From NCBI RefSeq assembly GCF_040954645.1, contig NC_092808.1, positions 20,570,232 through 20,634,231 of the forward strand: a stretch of DNA of 64,000 nt, in the 5' to 3' direction. The notes below the pieces were generated by a model, which was not told the origin of the DNA, made no database searches, and was given only the letters and a program-made list of their open reading frames with translations. Numbering within the stretch: the first letter of the stretch is position 1; each line of letters begins with the position of its first letter. Both the position numbers and the translations under genes were made by a program. The stretch comes from Diabrotica undecimpunctata. Taxonomy: Eukaryota; Arthropoda; Insecta; Coleoptera; Chrysomelidae. Of this stretch, positions 32,090 to 42,504 are shown piece by piece.

Positions 32090-34060
32090 GCCATAAACAG
32101 ATATATTTTCATAAAATTCTGTGAAAATCTTAGGAACATTGGGCATCATTAACATGAGATTTTTCTTTTTCTCATTTTTTATTGGAAGTTGTTCTTCATA
32201 AAGTTTGCGAAATGTTGCGACTTTTACTGGAGGGAGATTAACGTTTCTTCTTCTTGCTGTTTTCCTTGCAAGGCAGTGAGTATTCCATGGCTGAAGGATG
32301 TTGTGGGAGGTTCTGGCTTGGCATGAAGTTGGATCATCATGTGTCGTTTAAACCACACAAAATGAGGTATTCGAAAGTTTACTGTTCTCACAGAGTTTTC
32401 AATAATGCTAAGGTCTTTAAAATTTTCAGTAGACATTGAATAGACAGAAAACTTTTTTGAAGCAGCTGTAATTACGTCTACCCATTGGGAAGAAACATAA
32501 ACCATTGCAGATTTCTTATGACGCTCAATTAGGGCAAAGTCCTTGTCATAAGGTAAGAAGCTGTGACCTGAGCTACCATTTCCCAGTTCTTATTCTGCCC
32601 TGTGCAACGATCTGATCATATGATTAAGTTAAGGGTTATGTTCACTTCTAAAGGGGCAAAATGATGGGTAATGTATGCAAGAATGCATGACGCAATTTCT
32701 ACAGAGCCTTGCTTTCCTTTAGTTTCATCCCAAAGAAACACCATTGCTTTGTTGTTACCCTGGCCATGGACACTCAGGTTGTAGCACGATAGCTACTACT
32801 ACTACTACTAAGGATTTCCACAGTTTTCACTGTCTTCCTTCACTCAACCGTTTTCTCCAATTTTCCCTGTCATTCCAGTCTCCATCTCGCAGGGTTCTTT
32901 TCTCCATAGCCTCGTCGATTTCATCTCTGAATGACCTTCGGGGTCTTCCTCTCTTTCTTCTTCCAATCGGGCTCCATTCTGTGATTTTGTTTATCCAGCG
33001 TCCTCTGTCCGCTCTTCTGACGTGGCCGTACCAGGATAGTCTCTTCTCCTCTATATAGTCGATTATGTCTGATTGCACTCCCATTCTCCGCTTAATCTCT
33101 GCGTTTTCAATTCTGTCTCTTTTTGTAAGTCTACAGCTTCTCCTCAGGAACTCCATTTCTACTGCTCTTATTCTACCTCTATTTCTCTTGTTTATTGTCC
33201 AGTTTTCGGACCCATATGTCAGGATACTTCTTGTCAGGGTATTATATATTCTCTTTTTTGTCTTTATCGTAATGTTCTTATCCCACAACACTGAGTTTAG
33301 TTGTCTTATACAGTTTCTTGTTTGTCTCAGTCTGTTGTTTATATCTTCTTCTGTTGTTCCCTGGTTCGATATTATGGTTCCTAAATACTTGAATTTATCT
33401 GTTCCATTTATTTGTCTTCCCTCGTCTATCTCTAGGTTTCTCATATTCTTGTTTTCTGTTGTTAGGTATTCGGTTTTCTCTAAGTTTATTTCCATTCCGT
33501 TGTTTTTATATTCTTCTTCTAGTTTTCTGAGCATAAAGCTGAGATCTTCTTCATCTTGTGCGATGACTACTTGATCGTCGGCAAAACTTAAGGTGTATAG
33601 GTATTCGTCTCTTACTGGTATGCCCATTCCTTCGCACTTTCCCCTCCATGGTTTGAGTGTCTTTTCCAAGAATATTTTAAACAGAGTAGGGGACGTAGCA
33701 CAGCCTTGTAGAAGTCCTTTTGTCGTCTTAAATGGATTGTAGGCTTTATTTCCACATTTAATAGCTACTTTGTTTTCTTTGTATAGTGCTTTAACTGCTT
33801 TTATTAGTGTTTGTCGGATTCCGAGATCATTCATTGCTTCCCATAATTTGACTCTAGGTATTGAGTCATATGCTTTCTTTAGATCAACAAAGGCCAGATG
33901 GACCGGTCTACCTTTTGCCATTTTTATGCACGATAGCTGCCTTTGGTAAAAGACATCTCCATGAGTCAGAGTTGGGCAATATAGAACCTGTTGAAAATCA
34001 ACACAAAGTATAACGGTATCTTTGTTAACTTCACCTGTCTTTTATTAGACATTTGCTAGA
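32090..34060 (-). pseudogene. Uncharacterised DDE-like transposon protein, split by a LINE
   Basis: Minus-strand pieces flank a LINE insertion. Right of it (34060-33939) lies VDFQQVLYCPTLTHGDVFYQ then RQLSC. Left of it (32783-32100) lie YNLSVHGQGNNKAMVFLWDE, TKGKQGSVEIASCILAYITH, SDRCTGQNKNWEMVA and WFMFLPNG. The pattern of Y-N-x2-V-H, WDE, EIASC, then (D)xC-GQNKN is, from memory, that of a family very common as unnamed insect proteins and likely a DDE-type transposase; this is inference. A second copy lies at 50985-52303. Stops and frameshifts are frequent. Confidence 0.55.
32795..33927 (-). mobile_element. Young 5'-truncated LINE with intact 364-codon RT frame
   Basis: It is flanked by the 11-bp target duplication GCACGATAGCT (32784-32794, 33928-33938), with a (TAG)n tail at its 3' end (32795-32812). 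The open frame 33921-32827 runs from the RT palm, LAFVDLKKAYDSIPR, through LLQGCATSPTLF, LSFADDQVVIAQDEED (catalytic ADD) and FKYLGTIISNQG to the tail EKRLSWYGHVRRADRG, KRGRPRRSFRDEIDEA and NDRENWRKRLSEG. No stop interrupts the copied part, so insertion is recent relative to its neighbours. The endonuclease and RT fingers were never copied, so it cannot move on its own. It is not a host gene: the frame starts at the truncation point. Confidence 0.9.
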
Positions 34061-34588
34061 GTCTCGCAAATGATCTCGCATCCTATCATGATCCCTTCTT
34101 TCCAAAAAAGGTTATTTATTGGTGAAAATTGAAAATGTGTGGAACTTAAAATAAATTCACAATATGGCACTTATAACGTTACTGCACTCACTTCATGTAA
34201 AGCAAGTTTTCCTGGCTTAGGCTTCTTCTTCTCAGTTATATAAGGTTTCCCTGCATTTCTAGAAATCTTTCGCACATTTCTAGACCAGTTAGCGATGTTA
34301 AGTTTCCTGCTTTTACTTTGATTTGACCGATTTATATGTAGACATCTTCAGGACGCTAGTCAAAGGCCTGCCAACCTCCATCACAATAACATAAAAATAC
34401 CTTTCCCATGTCTGAGATGTCGTATAGAACGTTTCTGCACTTTGAAAAAAACCGATTTCAAACAATATATCGCTTAGAGCGGTACTGGCGGGAGCCATTC
34501 ATATGTTATTCAATGTCTGTTGCACATTAAACAAAATTTTAGGCAGTACAATGCGCGTATGTCTATTTTCACACTTATCCCACTACAA
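34061..34588. other. Non-coding sequence
   Basis: No gene was recognised. GACATCTTCAGGACG near 34340 recalls the core of the hammerhead-like repeats, but the second half is not present. Confidence 0.35.
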
Positions 34589-34599
34589 ACAACAGTAAT

Positions 34600-34885
34600 A
34601 ATATTCATCATCATCATCATTCTGGCTTTACAAGCCTGCGTAGATCTTAGCCTCCTCAAGAATTTCTCTCCAGTCGTCCCTATCCATCGCCTTCCTTCGC
34701 CAAGCATGTATTCCCATATTTTTCATGTCTTTATCGATGTTATCAAGGAACCTTGATCTAGGTCTTTTTCTTCTTCTCTTACGAATGAGTCTATTAAGGA
34801 ACGTTTTTATATCTGATTAATTTTGTTCCATCCGCATTACATGCCCTATCCACCTCAGACGTCCTATCTTAATATGTTTTAAGAG
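34600..34885 (-). mobile_element. 286-bp LINE 3' fragment with target duplication
   Basis: The target duplication ACAACAGTAAT lies at 34589-34599 and 34886-34896. The minus strand encodes GRLRWIGHVMRMEQN, RKRPRSRFLDNIDKDMKNMG, AWRRKAMDRDDWREILEEAK and IYAGL-stop-SQNDDDD, then an (ATG)n tail. It shares its last about 45 bp with the retroposon at 9023-9311. Confidence 0.85.
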
Positions 34886-34896
34886 ACAACAGTAAT

Positions 34897-35305
34897 CTTG
34901 AGAGGTCGTCGGTCGGTCAACAAGTTGTCCGTCTTCAGAGATTCAGAAATGGTTGAAGGTATTTAGCCATTAAGTTTTGTAACATAGTAATAGACGAAAT
35001 GAAAATTCCTAATTTTTATCGATTCAAAGAAAAAATTAAGAGATAACTTATATTGAAAGCCTTTTTTTATTTAAGAAGTATTTCTCTTTCAATACATCAA
35101 TTCAGAAGTATTGTTAATACACTTAGTTTTATGTTTTATATTCATATTTCAATGTATGTATTTGTTTATTACCAATAAACTCTATCATTCTATCATTATT
35201 TAACAAAAAATTTAAAACTTATCATCAAATAAACGTAAATAATATCAAATCAAATTCCAACACTTCAAGAACTTTGTTTTTAATAAATTTGTTCGCCTGC
35301 AAGCC
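34897..35305. other. Intergenic sequence upstream of lectin 2
   Basis: AT-rich and non-coding. Nothing was recognised before the GATA-type sites. Confidence 0.45.
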
Positions 35306-35394
35306 TGATAAGATATCAAATAATATCAAGCTAAGTAACATTTGAATATTGTAATTAAAATTTTATATCTAAAGAGCAGATATTTATCTTTTGA
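35306..35394 (+). promoter_or_regulatory. Putative GATA-type sites upstream of lectin 2
   Basis: TGATAAGATATC at 35306-35317 contains an exact GATAAG core, and TTTATCTT near 35383-35390 is a reverse GATA site. They lie about 160 and 80 bp before the ATG. The evidence is motif only. Confidence 0.35.
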
Positions 35395-35464
35395 CACATT
35401 GAAAAAATATTGTCCAAAAACAGATATTAATCACATATATTATTGTTTTTACAAGGAATTAAAA

Positions 35465-38400
35465 ATGTTCACATTTTATATACTACTTGGTTTTTTAGTA
35501 TGCAATATACATGCTTTTAACTATGTTTCAAGAAATAGTGAGTAAATTGTTAAATATCATTTGTATACAAAAAAATTAGAATTTTATTTTTTTAAGGTTC
35601 CTCCCAACATTGGTTTAAAATCGAAGGAAAGGAGTATTTTGTCGAAGAAAGCTTTAAGGTAACATATTGATTATTTTAACTGTATTTTCTTTATAATTTG
35701 TGTACTAAAAAAACTATTGTCAAAATTGAATTTTCCGTGGGCATCTATAGTCACTTATTAAATTTTTAAAATAATAAACTTCTTGCATGTAAACTAAGTA
35801 AATATAAAGTATTTATGCTTTACAGTTATTAATACGTTTGTCCCCATATCAATACGTCTTTGCGATTATACAAGTAGACCCGCTGAGCTCTCTAGTTTAA
35901 AACAAGCCCACATCCAAAACGGTTACCGTAAAAATCACATCAATAGGAGCATCTACAGACATCAATCTCCTACCCAATCTTAACCTAAAGACTCAGACCC
36001 TCATCATTCGAAAGATTTTCATCCTTACATCAAAAGTTGTCACTGACAAAATCGACAAAATTTTAAAATCAAGGGGAATAAATAAAATATTTACCCCCAA
36101 CAAAAACTTTTATCCCTTGTCCGATCAATCAAAGACAACATTCCAAATGAACAAAACGGAGTTTATGAAATTCCATGTGCGGACTGCCCCCGATCCTATA
36201 TAGGCCAATCAAATCACAGAATCCAAAATAGGATTTATGAACATTTCATTTATGTTCGCAATTCCGACACAATTTCAGCTCTGGGTCAACACCATCTTCC
36301 ATATCATACAGGTCACAAAATTGATCTTAAAAACTCCAGAACCATAGCCCCATTTGCTTCTATAAACCAAGAATTATCCGAGAAGCCATAGAAATTGAAA
36401 ATAGGCTAAACTGTCTCAATCATAGAGATGATGGCATACAGTTACCTTCGACATGGAGACCTCTCATAAAGAAAATATTGTCGACTTCACCCGTCAATCA
36501 AAATCCTACTGTCAGAAATATTCGCACCAACACCTGTGTCAAACCCCGTGCCAATCCCCACGCTGGCCCCTATGCCAATCTCCACCCAAGCCACGTCACC
36601 ATCGACGGTATAAATTATCCGTCCTCTATTTCCAGCACCAGTAATGCTTTGATTAGTGATCAATGTAGTAGTGTTTGGGGGCTCGGGAGACTAAGACCTT
36701 GGAAGTCCTGAAGAAAACATCGAAGAGGATTTTGAAAACTCGGAGCAATGATAATCACGCGGTTCAACCCAAGGGACTGTTAAATTTAATATTAATTCTA
36801 AATTAAAAATTTTAATTATAAATTTAAAGTTATGTATATTATGTATAAAACATTTTGATAAGGCTGTAATATTTACCGATTTAAAAGCGCTTTAGACAAA
36901 ATTAATAACAATGTGATAACTGAAACCAAGGACTACAGAATCTTGGAAGTTAAAAAGAACTGTACTATACTACTATTTAAATAAATACGGGAAAGATATT
37001 AGAGTAAGTTAGATTCCTTGACAAAAGGATATCGAGAAAAATGAAACAGCTGACAAAGTATCAAAGGTAGGGGCTGAATTAAATACTCCTAAAATTAGAT
37101 TAGGTAACTTGGATATCATGCCATTATTAAAAAATAAATTATGTTCTATGTATCATAATAATTAGTTTAATTCTTTTAACCTACCTATATTACTACCATT
37201 ATTAGAATGAGGATTGTTCATTGCCTGACAGGAGTACATTTATATGTAAAATCAACATTCGCAATAACTCATACTGCGAATGTGGACAAATGGAAACATT
37301 AGAACACATATTTTGGGAATGCCCGATGAACAAAATAAAAGATTATGCTGTCTATCAGGAGCTGATCAAAATTAATATTCAAACCCCAATTAAGATACCA
37401 ATGCTTCTATGCGATTTTAAAACTAAAATTATCAAAATTCTTCTCAGATTCCTACAAATCAACCATATAAAATTATAAAATTTATAATAACCTATGCAAT
37501 ATTAACATTTAAACCACTTATAAGAAAACAGAAAACGTAAATAAAATGTAGACTCATTAACAGCTCAAACCAAAGGACTGAACATAACAGGGCATGAGAT
37601 ATATTCTCAGACTCACGACAATGGACAGAAATTAACAAAACAAACGTACTGGTTGATTATTCAGTTGAATAAAAGCGAAAAAAAGAAGAAGAAAAGACAT
37701 GACCTTGTCAAAAATTTTGGAGGTTAGATATCATTTTTAACAAAATATTAAATAAACCTTTTTTTGAGAACGATTTCCAGAGTGTAAATCGAAACGTCAC
37801 ATTTTTAGGTCAAATGTAATAGTTATTACCATTAATTGTGGCCTAATCCCATATAAATATGGTATTTAACTTAAAAATGCCACAAGAAAATAGTTTCACA
37901 ACCTACAAGTACTGTTGCTGAAGTGCTACCAGCAAAAGGATGTTGTCCTGTGCCTTGTCGATTTCGAAAAGGCATTCGATCGCGTAAATCATAATAGATT
38001 TTTATGTTCTTGGAAAATACAAAAAATTCATAAATTAAACAAATTTTGTTTCTATTACTTGGTAAAAAACTCCTCTAATAATTTATTTTTAAGTTTCTCA
38101 GTCTTATTCATATTGACAATTTAGATATATATTATATCTAAATGTATTCTTTAAAATTATATTGCCAATATTTTTTTAAATAATTGGAGAGAAAAAATAT
38201 TGCGATTTTACTTTCTAATTTCTGACATCCTATTTTGTTTAAATTTTTTATATTCATTAATTTATGTATTTTAGGGAAATTATCTGACAGCTCTACACTA
38301 TTGTAATTATCATAAGATGCAATTGGTAGCTCTTGAAAGTAAAGAAGAAAATGATGCATTATTACAACAATTAAAGAGCACTTGTAAGTAATTTTTTAAC

Positions 38401-40710
38401 CATTTTCAATGTTTACAGCTCTGTAAATATATATATAAGAAAAAAGAAGTACTTGTGACTCGTTTGGAACAAATATATAACTGTTTTGGATGGGTTGGAG
38501 TCAATAAAAGGGCTATTGGTTAACTATTTTTTTATTCTCGAGCTTTCAATTGTGTTTACAATTATTATCAAGAGCTAAAAAAGACAAAATACTTACAAGG
38601 TTGAACTAAAAAGAAAAAACAATTTTTGTTAAGTTACCAAATAAAAATTAGTTTAGTAAGTAAAAATTACCATAAAACCGTGGAGCAATAGAATTATAAA
38701 TTTTTATAATTAAATAATTTAATTTTATCCACGGTTTTATGCTCTGCCAAAAATACATAAACCAACTTTATCTATGAGACCAATTGTTTCATCTTTATGC
38801 CCTCCTAATGGACCAATAGCACAGCTCCTCACTGACATCTTAACTAATGCTTATAATTTAAACAACAATTTTTACATTAAAGATTCATTTGATTTTAGTT
38901 CTTTCATTAATAATTTCCAATTACCACAAAATTATGTTTTAGTTTGTTTTGATGTAACATCTCTTTTTACTAATTTGCCTTTAGATTTAATCATAAGTAG
39001 TGTTGAAAAACATTGGAATGAGATTTCACAACACACTAATATTGACTTATTACATTTCAAAACACTTATCAACTTTGTTTTTGATTCTAATATTTTTATA
39101 TTTAATGGTGTATTTTATAAACAAATTTTTGGTAGTCCTATGGGATCTAGTCTTTCACCCATTCTAAGTAGCTATGTCATGGATGATGTTATCAGTGATT
39201 GTATCAGTAATTGCACTTTTTTCATTGATTTTATTAAGAGATATGTAGATGATTTAGTTTTGGCACTTCCTAAACACAAAATTCATGAAACAGTCAACAT
39301 TTTCAACAGTCATAATCAACATATACAATTTACAGTTGAGGAAGAGGTAGATAATTCTCTACCATTCCTTGACATGAGAATTGTAAGAAATACAGACAAT
39401 ATGTTGAAAACCAGATGGTTCAGAAAACCCATATGTAGTAATAGATTTATAAGCTATTACTCTCACCATCCAAATAAGATGAAAATGAACCTTATAACAG
39501 GATTAAAAGAACGTGTTTTAAAACTTTCTCATCCAGATTATCTACAAGAAGATCTTCAATTATTAAAAAATATTCTAATTGAAAACTCTTATCCTCCAGA
39601 TATGCTACATAGGATGCTTTTTTCTAATATTGGTAATATAAATAATTTAACACCATTTTTTGCTCAATCTCAAAACATTGTATCTAACAATCAGAACATC
39701 TATTATCATTCACTACCTTTTATACCATCATTAACACCTAAATTAATACAAACACTAAAGGTTATTGACAATATAAAAATAGCAACAAAGAACATCAAAA
39801 CTATTTCATCTTTATATTCTAAAACTAAATATCCTATAGACAAATTTTAAAAAACGAATTTAGTATACAGCATTAGTTGTACTCAGTGTGAGGCTGAATA
39901 TGTTGGTGAGACTGGAAGAAATATTTCAAATCGCATTATTTCTCACAAAAGTGATTGCAGAATTAAAAAACCATCTTGTGCTTTGGCAGAGCATGTAATC
40001 GATAAAGACCATATTATGGATTTTGATAACATTAAAATTTTATATAGTGAAAGTAATAAATTTAAAAGGACTTTTTTGGAAATGGTTTGTATGTATTAGC
40101 AAAAGTGATAATAGTTTAAACAAAAGATCAGAAATTCAAAATTTAAGCAAAATATATAATTATATTCTTTCTTTATGATTTATATATAAAACTTGTAAAA
40201 TGTCTTATTTAATTCTCCATATATCTGTTACATTCTTTCAGACATCTGTCAACGGTGAATAAATCTTCTTCTTTTTGTTACTAAACAAAAAAGAATGTTT
40301 AAACGAAATTTTACTTTTGGCAATATAATTGTCAAAAATAAAAATTTTATGTTGGCATTTATGACATTGAGGCTATTTGTAATTGGTTGCTATTTGAACT
40401 TATTTATAAATTCAATTATTTTTGTATTAAAAAAATGTTTTCAAAATTATAAAAATTTTCGGAGAAACATTTATTGGATTAAAACATTTTTGTATTAAAT
40501 ATTTTGAAGATGTATTAGCAGTAATTTTTACTTACTAAACTAATTTTTACTTGGTAAGTTAACAAAAATTGTTTTTTCTTTTTAGTTCAACCTTGTAAGT
40601 ATTTTGTCTTTTTTAGCTCTTGATAATAATTGTAAACACAATCGAAAGCTCGAAACGAAAAAAATAGTTAACCAATAGCCCTTTTATTGACTCCAACCCA
40701 TCCAAAACAG

Positions 40711-40772
<62 letters not shown>

Positions 40773-42208
40773 CGACATTGTTTTTTTGACCATAGGAATT
40801 AAGATTTATTGCAATCCCATCTCTAGAGTATATTTATTATAATGCTTTAAAACTAATTTTTTGGTTATTTTTTAGCCTTAATAGCAATACAAATAAATAA
40901 GTAAGTAAATAAGTAATATGCTTTATAGTCACTGAAAATTGTACAAATTTTATGGACAAAGCTTATAACAATAAAACAAGAAAGAAGAAAAAAAAACCGA
41001 AGAGTTGTGAGCCGAACACCCATCCTGTTGGAAATAAACCTCCTGAAAATTAACGGGAAGTCGTCGAACTGCCGGAAAGATCTCATTCTGTAAAAGTTGT
41101 AAATATTTGGGTCCGTTTAGGTTTCCATCAATAAAAAATGGACCGACAATACGGTCACCTAACATCCCAGTCCAAACATTTAACTTTTACGGATACTACG
41201 TTCGCACTGCAACACTGAGGTGCTTATTTTTCCGGGAATAACACCTTGCAACGGATGGATTGTGTTTTTCATGTAATAAAAATAAAAATTCGTCAGAAAA
41301 TAAAATATTTTTTAAAAAAGTGTACATTTTCATTCTATTTATCTAACATAAATTTGCAAACTCCATCCGCCTAAGGTTATCTGCCGGAAACAGTTCTTGT
41401 GTTGGTTGTATCTTAAAACAATGATACCCATTCCTTTTGAGAACTCGCTGGACTGTTAACGAGCATTCACGTTAACTTCCCTAGCAATTTGTACACTATT
41501 GCAGGGTTCACTAGCTTCCACAAAAGCAAAAATATCAATATCCCTGTTTTGACGCTCCTCATCGATAGGTCTAGCATGTGGTTCATTACCTTCATGACAC
41601 TTTTTACAACTGTTTACACATCCAGAAGTTTGAAAATGTTTAATGGTATTTTTAACTGTTGTAACACTTTGTGGGGGTCTATTTTCGAAGGCAACAATAA
41701 ATAAATCAATTACTTCGCGTATCGAATGACCCTAAAAGTACCATGTTCAAACTTCGTTTGAAATTTTTAATGTCAATGTGACAAGTACGACAATTCGTAC
41801 CTTTTGTGAAATGAATATAGAGGTGGAAACGTGTAACATGTCACAGCGATTGCCATTGTGTTGTATGGTCAATAAAACAATGTCGTGCTCTGTATAAGCA
41901 ATATTTCTTGTTGTACACTTGCTCTTTATTATCGTTTTTCTAGCAATGTGTCACTATAATCTTTTCTTGTAGTATCCAGTTATGCTGAATTTTGGTCAGC
42001 CGGTAGCAGACAGGCAAACGAACGTGACTGGGTCTGGATGTCAACAGGAAGACCAATTAATGTATTTGACTGGGGAACTGGAGAACCCAATAACGAAGGT
42101 GACGAAAAATGTATCTCTTTATACTATAAAAATTATTCACATGGCTGGTGGAATGATGAAAATTGTAATAATGAAATAGCAGTTATTTGTGAAACAAGAG
42201 ATTGTTAA
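35465..42208 (+). CDS. Secreted C-type lectin 2 (4 exons, 159 aa)
   Basis: Exons 35465-35537, 35597-35658, 38275-38383 and 41973-42208 join with GT-AG sites and phases 1, 0, 1, as in lectin 1. MFTFYILLGFLVCNIHA is the signal peptide; an in-frame upstream ATG exists, but this one starts the signal. Lectin-domain cysteines are 55, 128, 146, 154 and 159. EPN is at 119-121 and WND at 141-143, so mannose-type calcium-dependent binding is expected. Exon 3 differs from lectin 1 (GNYLTALHYCNYH against ANFWTAVQYCYHN), losing the conserved FW. AATAAA lies at 42251-42256. Intron 2 holds Penelope and LINE scraps. Intron 3 holds a Penelope element and a mariner-type element. It arose by duplication with lectins 1 and 3. 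Confidence 0.9.
35870..36780 (+). pseudogene. Penelope-like element, GIY-YIG endonuclease end
   Basis: In the plus strand, NGVYEIPCADCPRSYIGQSN is the GIY-YIG start with the CxxC that Penelope nucleases carry. RIQNRIYEHFIYVRNSD, ALGQHHLPYHTGHKIDL and, after frameshifts, EIENRLNCLNHRDDG and WRPLI follow. The 3' part (36705-36745) has CCTGAAGA, an AAACATC...GATTTT stem and GAAAAC, resembling the hammerhead-like ends elsewhere. The RT is missing. Confidence 0.75.
36850..37490 (+). pseudogene. LINE RNase H domain and zinc-knuckle tail
   Basis: The plus strand gives AVIFTDLKAL, RVS-stop-IP...DIEKNETADKVSKVGAELN (RNase H: Asp, then the ExxADK helix) and FICKINIRNNSYCECGQMET then LEHIFWECP, the Cys-rich end of I/jockey-type LINEs that carry RNase H. 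It is broken by stops and lies in lectin 2 intron 2. Confidence 0.7.
37760..37905 (+). repeat. Dispersed hairpin repeat (copy 2 of 3)
   Basis: GAGAACGATTTCC, a short loop, GTAAATCGAAACGTC, then ATTGTGGC ... GCCACAAGAAAATAG. The TTGTGGC/GCCACAA pair forms a second inverted repeat. See also 3810-3905 and 48195-48330. Confidence 0.6.
37906..38030 (+). pseudogene. Short LINE RT palm scrap
   Basis: KCYQQKDVVLCLVDFEKAFD followed by RVNHNRF is the first-Asp motif of a LINE reverse transcriptase. Nothing more of the element is present. It stops 240 bp before lectin 2 exon 3. Confidence 0.6.
38473..40718 (+). mobile_element. Penelope-like element with 198-bp inverted terminal arms
   Basis: The left arm, 38473-38670, is the near-exact reverse complement of the right arm, 40521-40718. 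Between them lie RT and GIY-YIG frames. Penelope elements are often flanked by inverted partial copies of their own end, which this matches. The right arm carries GATAATAATTGT...ACAATCGAAAGC, a possible decayed hammerhead stem. A TA microsatellite follows at once. It sits in lectin 2 intron 3. Confidence 0.85.
38735..40098 (+). pseudogene. Penelope RT plus GIY-YIG endonuclease, one internal stop
   Basis: One frame runs from 38735 with FYALPKIHKPTLSMRPIVSS, VCFDVTSLFTNLPLDL (first Asp), IFGSPMGSSLSPILSSYVM, IKRYVDDLVLALP (catalytic YVDD) and NSLPFLDMRIVR to a TAA at 39848-39850. It continues in the same frame with YSISCTQCEAEYVGETGRNI, SNRIISHKSDC and SFLEMVCMY-like text (KRTFLEMVCMY) to TAG at 40096-40098. 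The frame holds RT then the GIY-YIG nuclease, the Penelope order. The N-terminal RT part is absent (5' truncation). One in-frame stop over 1.36 kb means a fairly young copy. Confidence 0.88.
40711..40771. repeat. (TA)n microsatellite
   Basis: About 30 uninterrupted TA units lie between the Penelope right arm and the mariner-type left end. Both elements may have used it as a target. Confidence 0.95.
40772..41886 (-). mobile_element. Mariner-type DNA transposon with 23-bp TIRs and decayed transposase
   Basis: The ends are ACGACATTGTTTTTTTGACC (40772 on) and its reverse complement, ending CAATGTCGT at 41886; the 23-bp repeats differ at one site. Minus-strand transposase pieces run 41740 to 40985: HSIREVIDLFIVAFENRPPQ (DUF4817-like HTH), RDIDIFAFVEASEPCNSVQI, NVNARSTVQRVLKRNGYHCF, ILFSDEFLF, VWTGMLGDRIVGPFFIDGNL, LQNEIFPAVRR and VYFQQDGCSAHN, where the Asp is catalytic. 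Frames break at least five times. It lies in lectin 2 intron 3. Confidence 0.8.
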
Positions 42209-42492
42209 TAAGTTATTATTATTCACATTACATGTATCCAAAGTTTTTGTAATAAACTATTATGATAAAATAAATTGTAGAAATATTTTGAGTTATTATA
42301 ATATTAATATTATACTTTAAGCAAAAATAAGCTCACGAAAATGTAAATGTATATATAAATAATAAACGTATAATAAATATATTGTACAAAAAGTGTTGTC
42401 TTAAGGCCGTTTATATTAAATAAGTTTTAAACTATTTACAAATTTTAAGAACACAGTACAGAAACTGCTGACCTAATATATTTATGATTAAT
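42209..42492. other. Lectin 2 3' flank
   Basis: AT-rich 3' UTR and flank with the AATAAA at 42251. No other feature was seen. Confidence 0.5.
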
Positions 42493-42504
42493 ATATGTAC
42501 AATT

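Noticed and set aside
33065..33574. Plus-strand 169-codon hydrophobic frame
   Set aside because: It is antisense to the LINE RT on the minus strand.
32827..33921. Intact 364-codon frame as a possible host gene
   Set aside because: It lies exactly between target duplications and is the truncated RT of a LINE.
34313..34498. Minus-strand 61-codon frame
   Set aside because: No motif; overlaps a phrase similar to the dispersed repeats rather than a gene.
40711..40771. TA run as a regulatory TATA cluster
   Set aside because: A plain microsatellite between two transposons inside an intron.
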